A program made the translations under genes and the position numbers. Below, piece after piece: positions 6,953 through 13,587 of a stretch of DNA of 25,050 nt. The stretch is from SZAS-79 sp038319115 (lineage in GTDB: Bacteria > Pseudomonadota > Gammaproteobacteria > Burkholderiales > SG8-39), in assembly GCA_038319115.1 (NCBI GenBank), contig JBBQCV010000035.1:1-25050 (forward strand). Reading direction: 5' to 3'. The stretch's first letter is position 1. Each line of letters begins with the position of its first letter. The notes under the pieces were generated by a model, which saw nothing but the letters and a program-made list of their open reading frames with translations, had not been told where the DNA came from and made no database searches.

Positions 6953-7254
6953 TCACCTCTCCTTGAACTGAATCACAATCGAACCATCTACGCGCAGCGT
7001 CACCTTGACGCAGGCTACTTTGCCATTCGGCGCAACGGGACGTCCTGCCAGATTTGGCTTGCTGCGCAAGTCGTCATGCTTTTGTAGAAATCGGCTCTCG
7101 TCATCGCACATACGACGCCGATGGCCTGTGCTGAATCCAAACCCATCGATTGAGCGCCAACCAACGCAGTGGCAGTAAAGGCATCCTCACCGCGCAGCCG
7201 CACCGAAGTCTTCACCGCAGCCAGATCGTAGTGTGGCCTGCGTTTTTCGATGAT
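6953..7254 (-). pseudogene. mqsR: MqsR toxin, start codon lost and frameshifted
   Basis: Translation gives IEKRRPHYDLAAVKTSVRLR near the start, MTRADFYKSMTTCAASQIWQ in the middle and, in another frame, GKVACVKVTLRVDGSIVIQF then KER at the end. HYDL, HFYKSMT-like and VIQFKE motifs are hallmarks of the MqsR mRNA interferase, which cuts at GCU/GCA-type sites. The span is 302 bases, one short of a 100-codon gene plus stop, so one base was lost at about 7020-7045. Where the initiator ATG is expected, the sequence is ATCATCGAA; only rare ATT or internal GTG codons could start it. Two independent lesions make a functional toxin unlikely, unless these are sequencing errors. Confidence 0.82.
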
Positions 7255-7258
7255 GACA

Positions 7259-7287
7259 ATATTAACCTATAAGGTTAGATCACGCAA
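7259..7287 (-). promoter_or_regulatory. putative mqsRA promoter
   Basis: On the minus strand TTGCGT (plus 7282-7287) and TAATAT (plus 7259-7264) are separated by 17 bases, a good sigma70 arrangement. The MqsA operator lies in the spacer and touches the -10 box. The predicted transcription start falls at or next to the expected initiation codon, which would give a leaderless or nearly leaderless mqsR message. Seen by eye only. Confidence 0.45.
7263..7277. promoter_or_regulatory. MqsA operator palindrome
   Basis: TAACCTATAAGGTTA is a 15-base inverted repeat of the form AACCT-N3-AGGTT. This matches the operator described for E. coli MqsA (AACCT-N2-4-AGGTT). It lies ten bases before the lost mqsR start and overlaps the putative -10 box, so bound MqsA would block RNA polymerase. 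Confidence 0.85.
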
Positions 7288-7433
7288 ATGTCCTGCCTGG
7301 CATTCGGGCCGAAATGCGGCCACCTGCCAGCCGGGGCGGCCGAGCCGAACAGCGCGAGCTGCTCGACCCCGAAGCGCTCGGCGATCTGCGTCTTGCGCGC
7401 GTTCAGCGCATCCAGGATGGGCTTGCGGTTCAT
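7275..7433 (-). pseudogene. MNT-domain nucleotidyltransferase, copy 2, N-terminal fragment only
   Basis: From the ATG at 7433 the frame reads MNRKPILDALNARKTQIAER, then FGVEQLALFGSAA, and then changes to unrelated residues ending at a TAA inside the MqsA operator, 52 codons in all. The bases encoding IAERFGVEQLALFGSAA are identical to copy 1 at about 5067-5113. Gly-Ser of the active site is present, but the DxD aspartates are gone, so the product cannot be catalytic. The ATG overlaps the stop of the PIN fragment upstream (ATGA). Confidence 0.75.
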
Positions 7434-7712
7434 GGCGGTGATCGGGATAAGGGCAGGCGAACGAACCGGCGAACCTGGGGTATTTCCTCGGGTGTTGCGA
7501 CTTCCGGCCGCGGTTCGAGTAGCGGCAATTCATCGAGCAACGTCATGCGCAAGACCATCGCTTGTTCGTCGCCGCCTCGTGCTTCTTCAACTACCGCTGG
7601 CGAGACATACAGTTCGAATTGATGCCGCGCCTCCCAGAACCGCGAAGTGGCTGCCTGGCTTCCGGGAACTTCCGCCGACTGAGCTGGCCGCGCGGCAAGA
7701 TGGAGTTGAGTA
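7430..7712 (-). pseudogene. PIN-domain (VapC-like) toxin fragment
   Basis: The minus strand reads LAARPAQSAEVPGSQAATSR, FWEARHQFELYVSPAVVEEA, RGGDEQAMVLRMTLLDELPL and LEPRPEVATPEEIPQ. This fits the class of PIN proteins with a YLAARPSRD-type N-terminus and an RRxRFELYVSPAVVEEA centre. The first beta strand with the initial catalytic Asp and the C-terminal Asp pair are absent. After PEEIPQ the sequence becomes VRRFVRLPLSRSPP and stops; this tail is shared with unrelated sequence at 9224-9253. It abuts the 3' end of the RelE gene. A remnant only. Confidence 0.62.
7444..7473. repeat. 30-bp block shared with 9224-9253
   Basis: GGGATAAGGGCAGGCGAACG followed by AACCGGCGAA differs from 9224-9253 at only three bases. 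Next to it, 7474-7489 (CCTGGGGTATTTCCTC) recurs inverted at 9371-9386. The blocks mark the broken end of a PIN fragment here and a truncated VapC there. Confidence 0.6.
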
Positions 7713-7723
7713 AACGTAAGAAT

Positions 7724-8005
7724 CTATTCGGCCGACGGCCATTGTTGTGCGGAATGCAGCACACGGAGAATGGTGATCGTTTCGCCTTCGACGCGATACA
7801 CCAGGACGTAGTTGGGATGCGCTACTGCCTCACGGGTATTCGCCACCCGACCGGGGCGATACAGGTAGGGGTTGGCTTCGATACGGTCGGCGTGAGCCTC
7901 GAAATGCTCGTCAAGCGCCAAGGCTGCCAGGGGTTTGTCGCGGGCGATGAAGTCCACGATGCGCTCGCGATCCGACATCGCAAGCGGATGCCAGGTAAGT
8001 TTCAT
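7724..8005 (-). CDS. RelE/ParE-family toxin
   Basis: The 93-residue protein has the RelE/ParE fold pattern: MKLTWHPLAMSDRERIVDFI, then helix RDKPLAALALDEHFEAHADR, strand NPYLYRPGRVANTREAVAHP and the C-terminal strands NYVLVYRVEGETITILRVLH and SAQQWP. The NYVLVYRV...ITILRVLHSAQ ending is the family's most recognisable part. Members inhibit translation (RelE) or DNA gyrase (ParE); sequence alone does not separate these. The ATG overlaps the stop of the upstream antitoxin (ATGA). No lesion is seen, so this pair is probably functional. Confidence 0.88.
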   Translation of the reverse strand: MKLTWHPLAMSDRERIVDFIARDKPLAALALDEHFEAHADRIEANPYLYRPGRVANTREAVAHPNYVLVYRVEGETITILRVLHSAQQWPSAE

Positions 8006-8283
8006 TCCTCCGTGCGGGACTGGCGGCGCAGCGCGTCGCGGCGGGCGGCAAAGTGCTCACGAGCGATCTCGGCGGAAATTCCGGGGCGCGGGTCGACAGT
8101 CGCCTTATGCACCTGCGCCTTGAACCAGGCATCGTAGGCCGCCGCGTCGCCATCGGCAGAGACGTTCGCAGTCTCGGCGATGCCATAGCGTTGGTTGAGG
8201 AATTCAATGAAATCCAGTGCCTCCTGCGCGGCAGCGTCGGGCAGCTTCAGGCTGCGTTGATAGATGATTTCGGCCAGGGTCAT
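8002..8283 (-). CDS. antitoxin of RelE/ParE pair, stability-determinant type
   Basis: The 93-residue protein starts at 8283 behind AAGGAG. Residues 1-34 (MTLAEIIYQRSLKLPDAAAQ, then EALDFIEFLNQRYG) look like a DUF2281-type segment. Residues 49-75 (YDAWFKAQVHKATVDPRPGI) look like the plasmid stability-determinant antitoxins, which usually contain YxAWFRAKVQxxLxDPRPxI. The two halves together are unusual for such a short protein. The first half probably dimerises or binds DNA and the second holds the toxin; this is inferred. It is cotranscribed with the toxin, with a four-base overlap. Gene order antitoxin-toxin is normal for RelBE. Confidence 0.78.
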   Translation of the reverse strand: MTLAEIIYQRSLKLPDAAAQEALDFIEFLNQRYGIAETANVSADGDAAAYDAWFKAQVHKATVDPRPGISAEIAREHFAARRDALRRQSRTEE

Positions 8284-8436
8284 CTTTTCACTCCTTTTGA
8301 GCCTTGAAGGGGCAGACGAATAGTAATACGGGACGGCACGGGACTACTTCTGCTCACGCCGCGTGGATTGGCCCCTGGCGGCATTCTCGACCTAAATCCA
8401 AAAAAATGCCGGAGGTCAACGCCGTAAAATCCTGAG

Positions 8437-8619
8437 ATGAAAGATGCAAACCTGATTCGCCATCATGCCGCCTGGACAGCCGCATCGGAATTGCTCGTCC
8501 GCGAGCGCATCGAACAATTGCAAACGATGACGGACGAAGACACCCGACGGGCGGTCGCGCGCATATTTTCTGCGCCCGTTGTCAAAGCGCCGGGCGTCGA
8601 AGCGGCTTTGTCCATTTAG
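8437..8619 (+). CDS. small hypothetical protein
   Basis: The 60-residue frame gives MKDANLIRHHAAWTAASELL, VRERIEQLQTMTDEDTRRAV and ARIFSAPVVKAPGVEAALSI. It is predicted largely helical with regular acidic and basic spacing, which suggests a real protein rather than a chance frame, but codon bias is only moderate and the RBS is poor (CTGAG just before ATG). It may be the N-terminal part of a longer gene, because the following sequence is a fragment of an MNT gene. The 150 bases upstream hold no recognisable gene. Function unknown. Confidence 0.45.
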   Translation: MKDANLIRHHAAWTAASELLVRERIEQLQTMTDEDTRRAVARIFSAPVVKAPGVEAALSI

Positions 8620-8696
8620 CGGCGAATCACGTATCGCGCAAGCGCTGGAGCCGTTGCTCGCTTCCTGATTCGATGCGCGCGCAGGGCCGAAGCATT

Positions 8697-8798
8697 CTGG
8701 TCCGGTTCACGGGCATCTCCACGTTCAGGGGCTATTTCGGACTCAAGGACTATCTCGAAGCGCTTCACGTTGCCAAGCCATCCCGAGGCTCTCGGTAG
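8697..8798 (+). pseudogene. MNT-domain nucleotidyltransferase, copy 3, middle fragment
   Basis: The plus strand reads LVRFTGISTFRGYFGLKDYL, then EALHVAKPSRGSR and a stop. It matches the region after the DxD aspartates of copy 1 (LVQFTGVSTF, GYFGLEDSLEAL) and shows the unbroken frame there. The upstream GSAARxE-DxD active site is missing; the preceding bases are degenerate. A 63-bp REP-like repeat begins six bases after its stop. Confidence 0.7.
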
Positions 8799-8803
8799 AG
8801 CTG

Positions 8804-8866
8804 AAATACTGCCATTTTTCGAAAGACCCCCAGGCAGGGCGCCGCTCCCAGGGCGAAATGCTGCCA
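8804..8866 (+). repeat. 63-bp REP-like repeat, copy 1
   Basis: It starts GAAATACTGCCATTTTTCGA, has ACCCCC after the T-run, and ends GAAATGCTGCCA. Copies 2 (13763-13826) and 3 (21235-21297) have the same ends, the same length within one base and the same orientation. This is the most diverged copy. Confidence 0.6.
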
Positions 8867-9004
8867 CCGGTTATCCGATGTTCATGGCCCGCCGCGCAAC
8901 TAATCCGTCCCGCAGCGTTTAGAAAAGCAGCCGCGAGCCCGGTTTGAAAAGCTGCCCGCTCAAAACTCCGCTAGCGGCCCAGCAACTCGATTGGTGGTCC
9001 CAGC

Positions 9005-9145
9005 GCCAAGCCCCCCAGTTTCTACGACGCACTGATCGTCGCCTCCGCCCACGCCGCCGGGTGCGGCGTGCTCTATTCCGAAGACATGCATGGGGGAAAG
9101 GAGATCGAAAGGGTGAGGATAGTGAATCCGTTCGCGCCGGCGTGA
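9005..9145 (+). pseudogene. PIN-domain (VapC-like) C-terminal fragment
   Basis: The plus strand reads AKPPSFYDALIVASAHAAGC, GVLYSEDMHGGKEIERVRIV and NPFAPA, then a stop at 9143-9145. SFYDALIVASA and LYSEDM carry the third and fourth acidic residues of VapC proteins, and RIVNPF is a common VapC C-terminus. The preceding 90 residues with the first Asp and the Glu are absent; upstream bases have no matching frame. It points opposite to the truncated VapC at 9363-9455, so it may or may not be the other half of that gene. Confidence 0.75.
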
Positions 9146-9223
9146 GCGCATCATTGCGCCAAGCGGCTCGAAGAGCATTTAGATAAGGAGCCAGTCGATC
9201 AGCCCGCCGTTCGCGGTGTAGAA

Positions 9224-9253
9224 GGGATAAAGGCCAGCGAACGAACCGGCGAA
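9224..9253. repeat. 30-bp block shared with 7444-7473
   Basis: GGGATAAAGGCCAGCGAACG followed by AACCGGCGAA. It lies in the 217-bp stretch 9146-9362, which separates two VapC pieces and contains no gene I can identify. The companion 16-bp block occurs inverted at 9371-9386. Confidence 0.6.
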
Positions 9254-9362
9254 TGCGGTGTGGCTGATGACGCTGGTTTCTGGCGTGAAGGAATGCAAGC
9301 CACAGACCGGTGGTTCCATCACGAATCGCGACTGCGCATTTGCCCGCAAGCTCGAGCGAGCT

Positions 9363-9455
9363 TTACACCAGAGGAAATACCCCAGGAGGCGATTCGGCCG
9401 TCCGGTCGCCCTCGATGAAATAGTAGGCGACCACGTTGACATCGACAACGATCAC
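9363..9455 (-). pseudogene. VapC-type PIN toxin, truncated to 30 residues
   Basis: The GTG start at 9455 overlaps the antitoxin stop (GTGA). The product reads VIVVDVNVVAYYFIEGDRTA, then ESPPGVFPLV and a stop. VVDVNVVAYYFIEGDRT is the first strand and helix of a PIN domain with the initial catalytic Asp. After ESP the sequence switches to a block also found at 7474-7489 in opposite orientation, and the remaining 100 or so residues are missing. No nuclease activity is possible from this product. Confidence 0.8.
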
Positions 9456-9673
9456 TCGCGACCCTCGCGCCTCGCCTTGTCGAGGAACTTTCCGGTCAGC
9501 GCAAATCGCCCGCGGGACGGCGGGGGCGCTTCCGCCGGAGGTGCTTGCGCGGCGAGCGCCTGTTCGAGAGCGGCCAGCACTTCCTTGGTCATGCTGCGGT
9601 GGTGCCGCGCCGCCTGGTGCTTGAGCTTGCGGTGCAACTCCTCGGGCATGTCCTTGATCACGAATCCGGGCAT
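9452..9673 (-). CDS. VapB/FitA-like ribbon-helix-helix antitoxin
   Basis: The 73-residue protein reads MPGFVIKDMPEELHRKLKHQ, AARHHRSMTKEVLAALEQAL and then an Ala/Pro linker and GRFALTGKFLDKARREGRE. FVIKDMPEELHRKLKxxAARHHRSMTKE is a typical RHH DNA-binding domain of FitA-like antitoxins. The start at 9673 was chosen because residues before it are not family-like and an inverted repeat lies directly upstream. Its partner VapC begins in a four-base overlap but is truncated. The antitoxin itself shows no lesion and may still act as a repressor or neutralise a VapC elsewhere in the genome. Confidence 0.87.
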   Translation of the reverse strand: MPGFVIKDMPEELHRKLKHQAARHHRSMTKEVLAALEQALAAQAPPAEAPPPSRGRFALTGKFLDKARREGRE

Positions 9674-9676
9674 GGG

Positions 9677-9711
9677 GCTAGCATCCAAATAGTGTGAATA
9701 TGCTAGCACGC
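9677..9711 (-). promoter_or_regulatory. inverted-repeat operator/promoter upstream of vapB
   Basis: GCTAGCAT (9677-9684) and ATGCTAGC (9700-9707) form a perfect inverted repeat with a 15-base spacer, ending three bases before the antitoxin ATG. This suits a pair of RHH dimers. On the coding strand the outer arm reads GCGTGCTAGCAT, as upstream of the other VapB gene, and could double as an extended -10 element. Confidence 0.6.
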
Positions 9712-9761
9712 GCCGAGGTATATTTTTTGGGAAAGTAGCGCGCCCTCCTGCGGCGCGAGCC

Positions 9762-10682
9762 CTAAGCCGCCGCCCCGTCCTCGCCCCGCTCCACCCGCAC
9801 ACCGCGCTGCAAGCGCACATCGAGCGAGCCCGAACGCACGTGCAGGTCGCGCTGCGGGAAAGGGAAGTCGATCTTGTGCTCGTTGAACTTGGCGTAGATC
9901 TCGAAGTTCAGGTCGCTCATGAGCTTGCCCTTGCGGTGCACGAGGCTCGAGCTCCAGGCGCGTAGTTCGAAGTCGAGCGAATTGTCGCCGAACCCCATGA
10001 AGCGCACCGCCGGCTTGGGATCCGCCAGCACGTCGCTCGCGGAACCCGCTACTTCCAGCAGCACCTTCTCCACCAGCCTCACGTCGGTGCCGTAAGCCAC
10101 GCCCACCGGGATGCGAAAGCGCACCGTCGGGTCGTTGTACTGCCAGTTGGTGACGTTTTCGGTGATGAACTTGGTGTTCGGCACGATGATGGTGATGTTG
10201 TCGTTGGAGAGCACCTTGGTGCTGCGCACGCCGATCTCGCTCACCACGCCATCCACCGTGTCGACCACCACGCGGTCGCCGATCTTGATCGGGCGCTCGA
10301 ACATGATGATCAGGCCGCAGACGAAGTTGCCCACGATGGTCTGCAGTCCAAAGCCGATGCCGACCCCGACCGCGCCGGCCAGCACGTTGAGCGTGGTCAG
10401 GTTGATGCCGGCCGTCTGCAGGATGATCAGCATCCCCAGCACCAGGATCGCGTAGCGCGTCACCGACGCGATCGCCAGGCGCGCGCCGATGTCGAGGCTG
10501 GTGCGCGCCAGCGCGCGGCCGCTCATCCAGGACTGCAGGCGCCCGGACAGGTAGAACAGCAGGATGACAGTCGCGATGAGATACGACAGCAGCGCGAGGG
10601 TCAGATCCGAGCCACCGAGGCTGAACAGGGGCGCGGTCAGCACCCTCTTGGCGAGTTCGAATCCGTGTTCGAGTTCCTGCAT
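9762..10682 (-). CDS. MscS-family mechanosensitive ion channel
   Basis: The 306-residue inner-membrane protein should open under membrane tension to release solutes in osmotic downshock. Three hydrophobic segments are at about 27-46, 68-90 and 96-128. The third contains the pore helix and family signature GAVGVGIGFGLQTIVGNFVC, then GLIIMFERPIKIGDRV. The cytosolic beta domain follows (VDGVVSEIGVRSTKVLSNDN and IIVPNTKFI). Length is close to E. coli MscS (286). AGGAGG lies eight bases before the ATG at 10682. It stands alone, followed by the vapB promoter region about 50 bases downstream. All expected segments are present. Confidence 0.93.
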   Translation of the reverse strand: MQELEHGFELAKRVLTAPLFSLGGSDLTLALLSYLIATVILLFYLSGRLQSWMSGRALARTSLDIGARLAIASVTRYAILVLGMLIILQTAGINLTTLNVLAGAVGVGIGFGLQTIVGNFVCGLIIMFERPIKIGDRVVVDTVDGVVSEIGVRSTKVLSNDNITIIVPNTKFITENVTNWQYNDPTVRFRIPVGVAYGTDVRLVEKVLLEVAGSASDVLADPKPAVRFMGFGDNSLDFELRAWSSSLVHRKGKLMSDLNFEIYAKFNEHKIDFPFPQRDLHVRSGSLDVRLQRGVRVERGEDGAAA

Positions 10683-10771
10683 GCGGTGATCCTCCTCGCG
10701 CAGCGCACGGCTGGCGCAGGAGGCCAGTGTAGCGGGATCGGCGCGGGCTCAGGGATCTCGCGCGGCGGCGC

Positions 10772-11938
10772 TCAGGGCTCCCGTGCGGGCACGCGCAAGA
10801 ACATGAACGTCACCGACGCGATGACGATCAGTGCGGCGGAAAACCACAACGCGTCGGCGCCGTAGCGCGTGACGAGCAGGCCGAACAGCACCGGCGAGGT
10901 CGCCTGCGTCAGGCGCGCCGGCGCCGAAATCAATGCCTGCCGGTAGCCATAGCCAGCGGGCCCGAGCAACGCGAGCGGGACTGTCCCCTTGGCGATGGTG
11001 AGCAGGCCGTTGCCCGCGCCGTGCAGCACCGCAAACACCACCATGCCCGGCGGGCCGAGCAGCGCCAGCGCCACCACGCCGATGGGATGCAGGCTGGTGG
11101 CGAAGCGCGCCGAGAACACCGGGTGCACATGGCGGATGAGCGCGAACTCGGCCAGCCGCGCGGCCACCTGCGCCGGCCCCACGAGCGCCGCAAATCCGAT
11201 CGCCTGCGCCGGTGTCGCCCCGGCCGCCTGCAGGATGCGCGGCAGGTGGGTCGCCATGGCGCCGGTGACGAACCATGCGGCCGCGAATGCGAAGGCCAGC
11301 AATCCCATCACGACGATTTCGTGGCGCGTCGCCGGCGGCGCCTCCACTGCATGGCCGCCTTCGGTGCTGCCGGTTGCCCCGCGAGGCAGCACACCGAGAT
11401 TGAGCGGCAGGCACACCACGAGGTGGACCACGGCCCAGAACAGGCACGCCGTGCGCCAATCGAAGGCAACATCGAGCGCGGCCGTGATCGGCCAGCCGAT
11501 GGTGCTCGCAAACCCGGCGATGAGCGTGATGCCGGTGATCGGCCCGCGCGCCGTGTGCCCATAGATCCGCGCCAGCGCGGCGAAAGCTGCGTCGTACAGG
11601 CCCATCCCCATCCCCACCCCGAGCACCGCCCACGCGGCGGTCATCGACCACGCGCCCTGCGCGGCGGCGAGCATCGCAAGCCCCGTGGCCAGCACCAGGT
11701 TGGAGGCCGACAGGATGCCCCGGCCCCCGGTGCGATCGATCGCCCGGCCCACGGCCGGCGCAACCACCGCCGAGAGGATGAGCGCGAAGGAGAAGGCAAG
11801 CAGGATGCCGTCGGCGGGCAGGCCGAGGTCGCGCGCGATGGGATCGACCAGCACCGCGGGCAGGTAATAGCTCGAGGCCCACGCGATGGTCTGCGTCGTG
11901 CCGAGCGCGGCGACCACGTGCCCGCGCGTGGGCGTCAC
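10772..11938 (-). CDS. MFS transporter
   Basis: The 388-residue protein has about twelve hydrophobic segments and belongs to the major facilitator superfamily; substrate unknown. Visible features are the N-terminal SYYLPAVLVDPIARDLGLPA, the loop 2-3 signature VGRAIDRTGGR, and the helix-5-like GITLIAGFASTIGWPIT. It starts with GTG at 11938 (no good ATG upstream), and no strong RBS is visible. It resembles the second MFS gene at 21352-22608, which shares LYDAAFAAL/LYEAAFTVL, AGFAST.GWP/GGFASTVFWP and GPAQVAARL/GPMQVTGRL segments, so the two are paralogues. Its promoter region is shared with the divergent GST gene. Confidence 0.9.
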   Translation of the reverse strand: MTPTRGHVVAALGTTQTIAWASSYYLPAVLVDPIARDLGLPADGILLAFSFALILSAVVAPAVGRAIDRTGGRGILSASNLVLATGLAMLAAAQGAWSMTAAWAVLGVGMGMGLYDAAFAALARIYGHTARGPITGITLIAGFASTIGWPITAALDVAFDWRTACLFWAVVHLVVCLPLNLGVLPRGATGSTEGGHAVEAPPATRHEIVVMGLLAFAFAAAWFVTGAMATHLPRILQAAGATPAQAIGFAALVGPAQVAARLAEFALIRHVHPVFSARFATSLHPIGVVALALLGPPGMVVFAVLHGAGNGLLTIAKGTVPLALLGPAGYGYRQALISAPARLTQATSPVLFGLLVTRYGADALWFSAALIVIASVTFMFLRVPAREP

Positions 11939-12146
11939 GCGGGGCGCGCAGAGAAATCGCGCGATGGCGTGGGTGGGGGCATGGGCGGCAATCGCACGCT
12001 CGGGCGGCGGGGGGCGGTCACGCCGGCACTATACCGAGTCGCGCTGCGAGCGTGACCCAGCACACCGTACGACGCACCATGCTATCTTTGCCGCCCGCAT
12101 CGCCCCCCTCAACGCCCCTCACCTCCCACTCCAGTCAGGAAACTTC

Positions 12147-12755
12147 ATGAAACTCTATTACTCCCCCGGCGCATGCTCGATGGCGCCGCATATCGTCGCC
12201 GTCGAAACCGGCACCAAGGTGGACCTCGTCAAGGTCGACATCCCCAACAAGAAAACCGCCGACGGCGGCGATTTCTGGAAGGTGAATCCCAAGGGCTATG
12301 TGCCCGCGCTGCAGCTCGACGACGGCAACGTGCTGACCGAAGTCGGGGTCATCATCCAGTACCTCGCCGACCAGAAGCCCGAGGCGGGCCTGCTGGCCAA
12401 GGCCGGCACGATGGAGCGCTACCACCAGATGGAAGCGATCAACTTCGCCGCCACCGAAGTGCACAAGCAGATCGGCGCGCTGTTCAATCCGAAGATGACG
12501 CCCGAGATGAAGGAAGTGCAGCTCGGCACCATCGAGCGCCGCCTGAACCCGCTGGAAAAATCGCTCGAGGGCAAGCAGTACGTGATGGGCGACAAGTTCA
12601 CCGTCGCCGACGCGTACCTCTTCACTGTGCTCAACTGGTCCCACCCGCTCAAGTTGGACCTCGGCAAGTGGCCCAACATCAAGGCCTACATGGGCCGGGT
12701 CGCAGCGCGCCCCAAAGTGCAGGAGACGCTCAAGGCCGAAGGGCTGGTGAAGTAG
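12147..12755 (+). CDS. glutathione S-transferase
   Basis: The 202-residue cytosolic protein conjugates or exchanges glutathione on electrophiles. The thioredoxin-like N-terminal domain reads MKLYYSPGACSMAPHIVAVE. Cys10 in the position typical of bacterial beta-class GSTs is the likely catalytic residue. The cis-Pro glutathione site is NPKGYVPALQLDDG, followed by LTEVGVIIQYLAD. The C-terminal helical domain contains FTVADAYLFTVLNW. Length is normal. AGGA precedes the ATG by eight bases. A leuB remnant follows after 33 bases; there is no sign of a functional link. Confidence 0.93.
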   Translation: MKLYYSPGACSMAPHIVAVETGTKVDLVKVDIPNKKTADGGDFWKVNPKGYVPALQLDDGNVLTEVGVIIQYLADQKPEAGLLAKAGTMERYHQMEAINFAATEVHKQIGALFNPKMTPEMKEVQLGTIERRLNPLEKSLEGKQYVMGDKFTVADAYLFTVLNWSHPLKLDLGKWPNIKAYMGRVAARPKVQETLKAEGLVK

Positions 12756-12788
12756 CGCAATCGCCCCCCCTCCTGAAGCGAAACCCAA

Positions 12789-13525
12789 ATGAAGATCGCG
12801 CCTCGTCGCTGCGACCCGAGCTGGTCGAGGGCCTCGACCTGCTGATCCTGCGCGAACTCAACGGCGACCTCTACTACGGCGAGCCGCGCGGCATCTCCGT
12901 GGGCGCCGACGGGCGGCGGCACGGCGTCAACACGATGCGCTACAGCGAGCCGGAAATCGAGCGCATCGCGCACGTTGCGTTCCGCGTCGCGCGCGAGCGC
13001 AAGAAAAAGGTGTGCTCGGTGGACGAGGCCAACGTGCTCGACACCATGGTGCTGTGGCGCGAGACAGTGGCGGCGGTCGGCAAGGGCTACCCCGACGTCG
13101 AGCTGCGCCACCTGTACGTGGACGCCGCGGCGATGGAGCTGTTGCGCGCACCGAAGCAGTTCGACGTCATGGTCATGGGCAACCTGTTCGGCGACATACT
13201 CTCGGACGCGGCCGCCATGCTGACCGGCTCGATCGGCATGCTGCCCTCGGCCTCCATCGGCGAGGGCGACAAGGGCCTGTACGAACCGGTGCACGGCTCG
13301 GCGCCCGACATTGCGGGCAAGGACATCGCCAACCCGATCGCGGCGATCCTGTCGGTGGCGATGCTGCTGCGCCATTCGTTCGAGCGCAAGAGCGAGGCCG
13401 CGCGCATCGAGGCGGCGGTGCGCAAGGTGCTCGCGCAGGGCTATCGCACCGCCGACATCCGCCAGCCGGGCACGCGCACAGTGGGCACCGCCGCGATGGG
13501 CGAAGCGGTGCTTGCGGCTCTCTGA
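12789..13525 (+). pseudogene. leuB: 3-isopropylmalate dehydrogenase, internal deletion
   Basis: The C-terminal two thirds of LeuB are clear: SSLRPELVEGLDLLILRELN, GDLYYGEPRG, NTMRYSEPEIERIAHVAFRV, SVDEANVLDTMVLWRE, MVMGNLFGDILSDAAAMLTG and GLYEPVHGSAPDIAGKDIAN. RYSEPEIERI, DxANVL and NLFGDILSD carry substrate and metal contacts. The usual first 100 or so residues, with the LPGDGIGPE nucleotide-binding start, are absent. At 12789 the sequence ATGAAGATCGCG encodes MKIA, the normal LeuB start, and is directly joined out of frame to the later part. So about 340 bases have been removed from inside the gene and the frame is broken. The enzyme would catalyse the third step of leucine synthesis; this copy cannot. 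Another leuB may exist elsewhere. Confidence 0.85.
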
Positions 13526-13587
13526 CGCGCCGCACCCTGCCACGCTGCGCCCGGCGCCAGCCGCAGCCGGTCGAGTAAAATCCGGCC

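Noticed and set aside
6953..7254. Programmed frameshifting in mqsR, and likewise in DUF4160
   Set aside because: No slippery heptamer or stimulatory hairpin was seen at the break points, and the mqsR start codon is also lost, which points to decay or sequencing error.
9179..9448. Minus-strand frame ending TANGGLIDWLLI
   Set aside because: It has only moderate codon bias, overlaps the start of the truncated VapC in another frame and has no recognisable family, so it is not called a gene.
11021..12055. 344-codon plus-strand frame over the first MFS gene
   Set aside because: Same reason: a high-GC shadow with no family motif, opposite a transporter with proper membrane segments.
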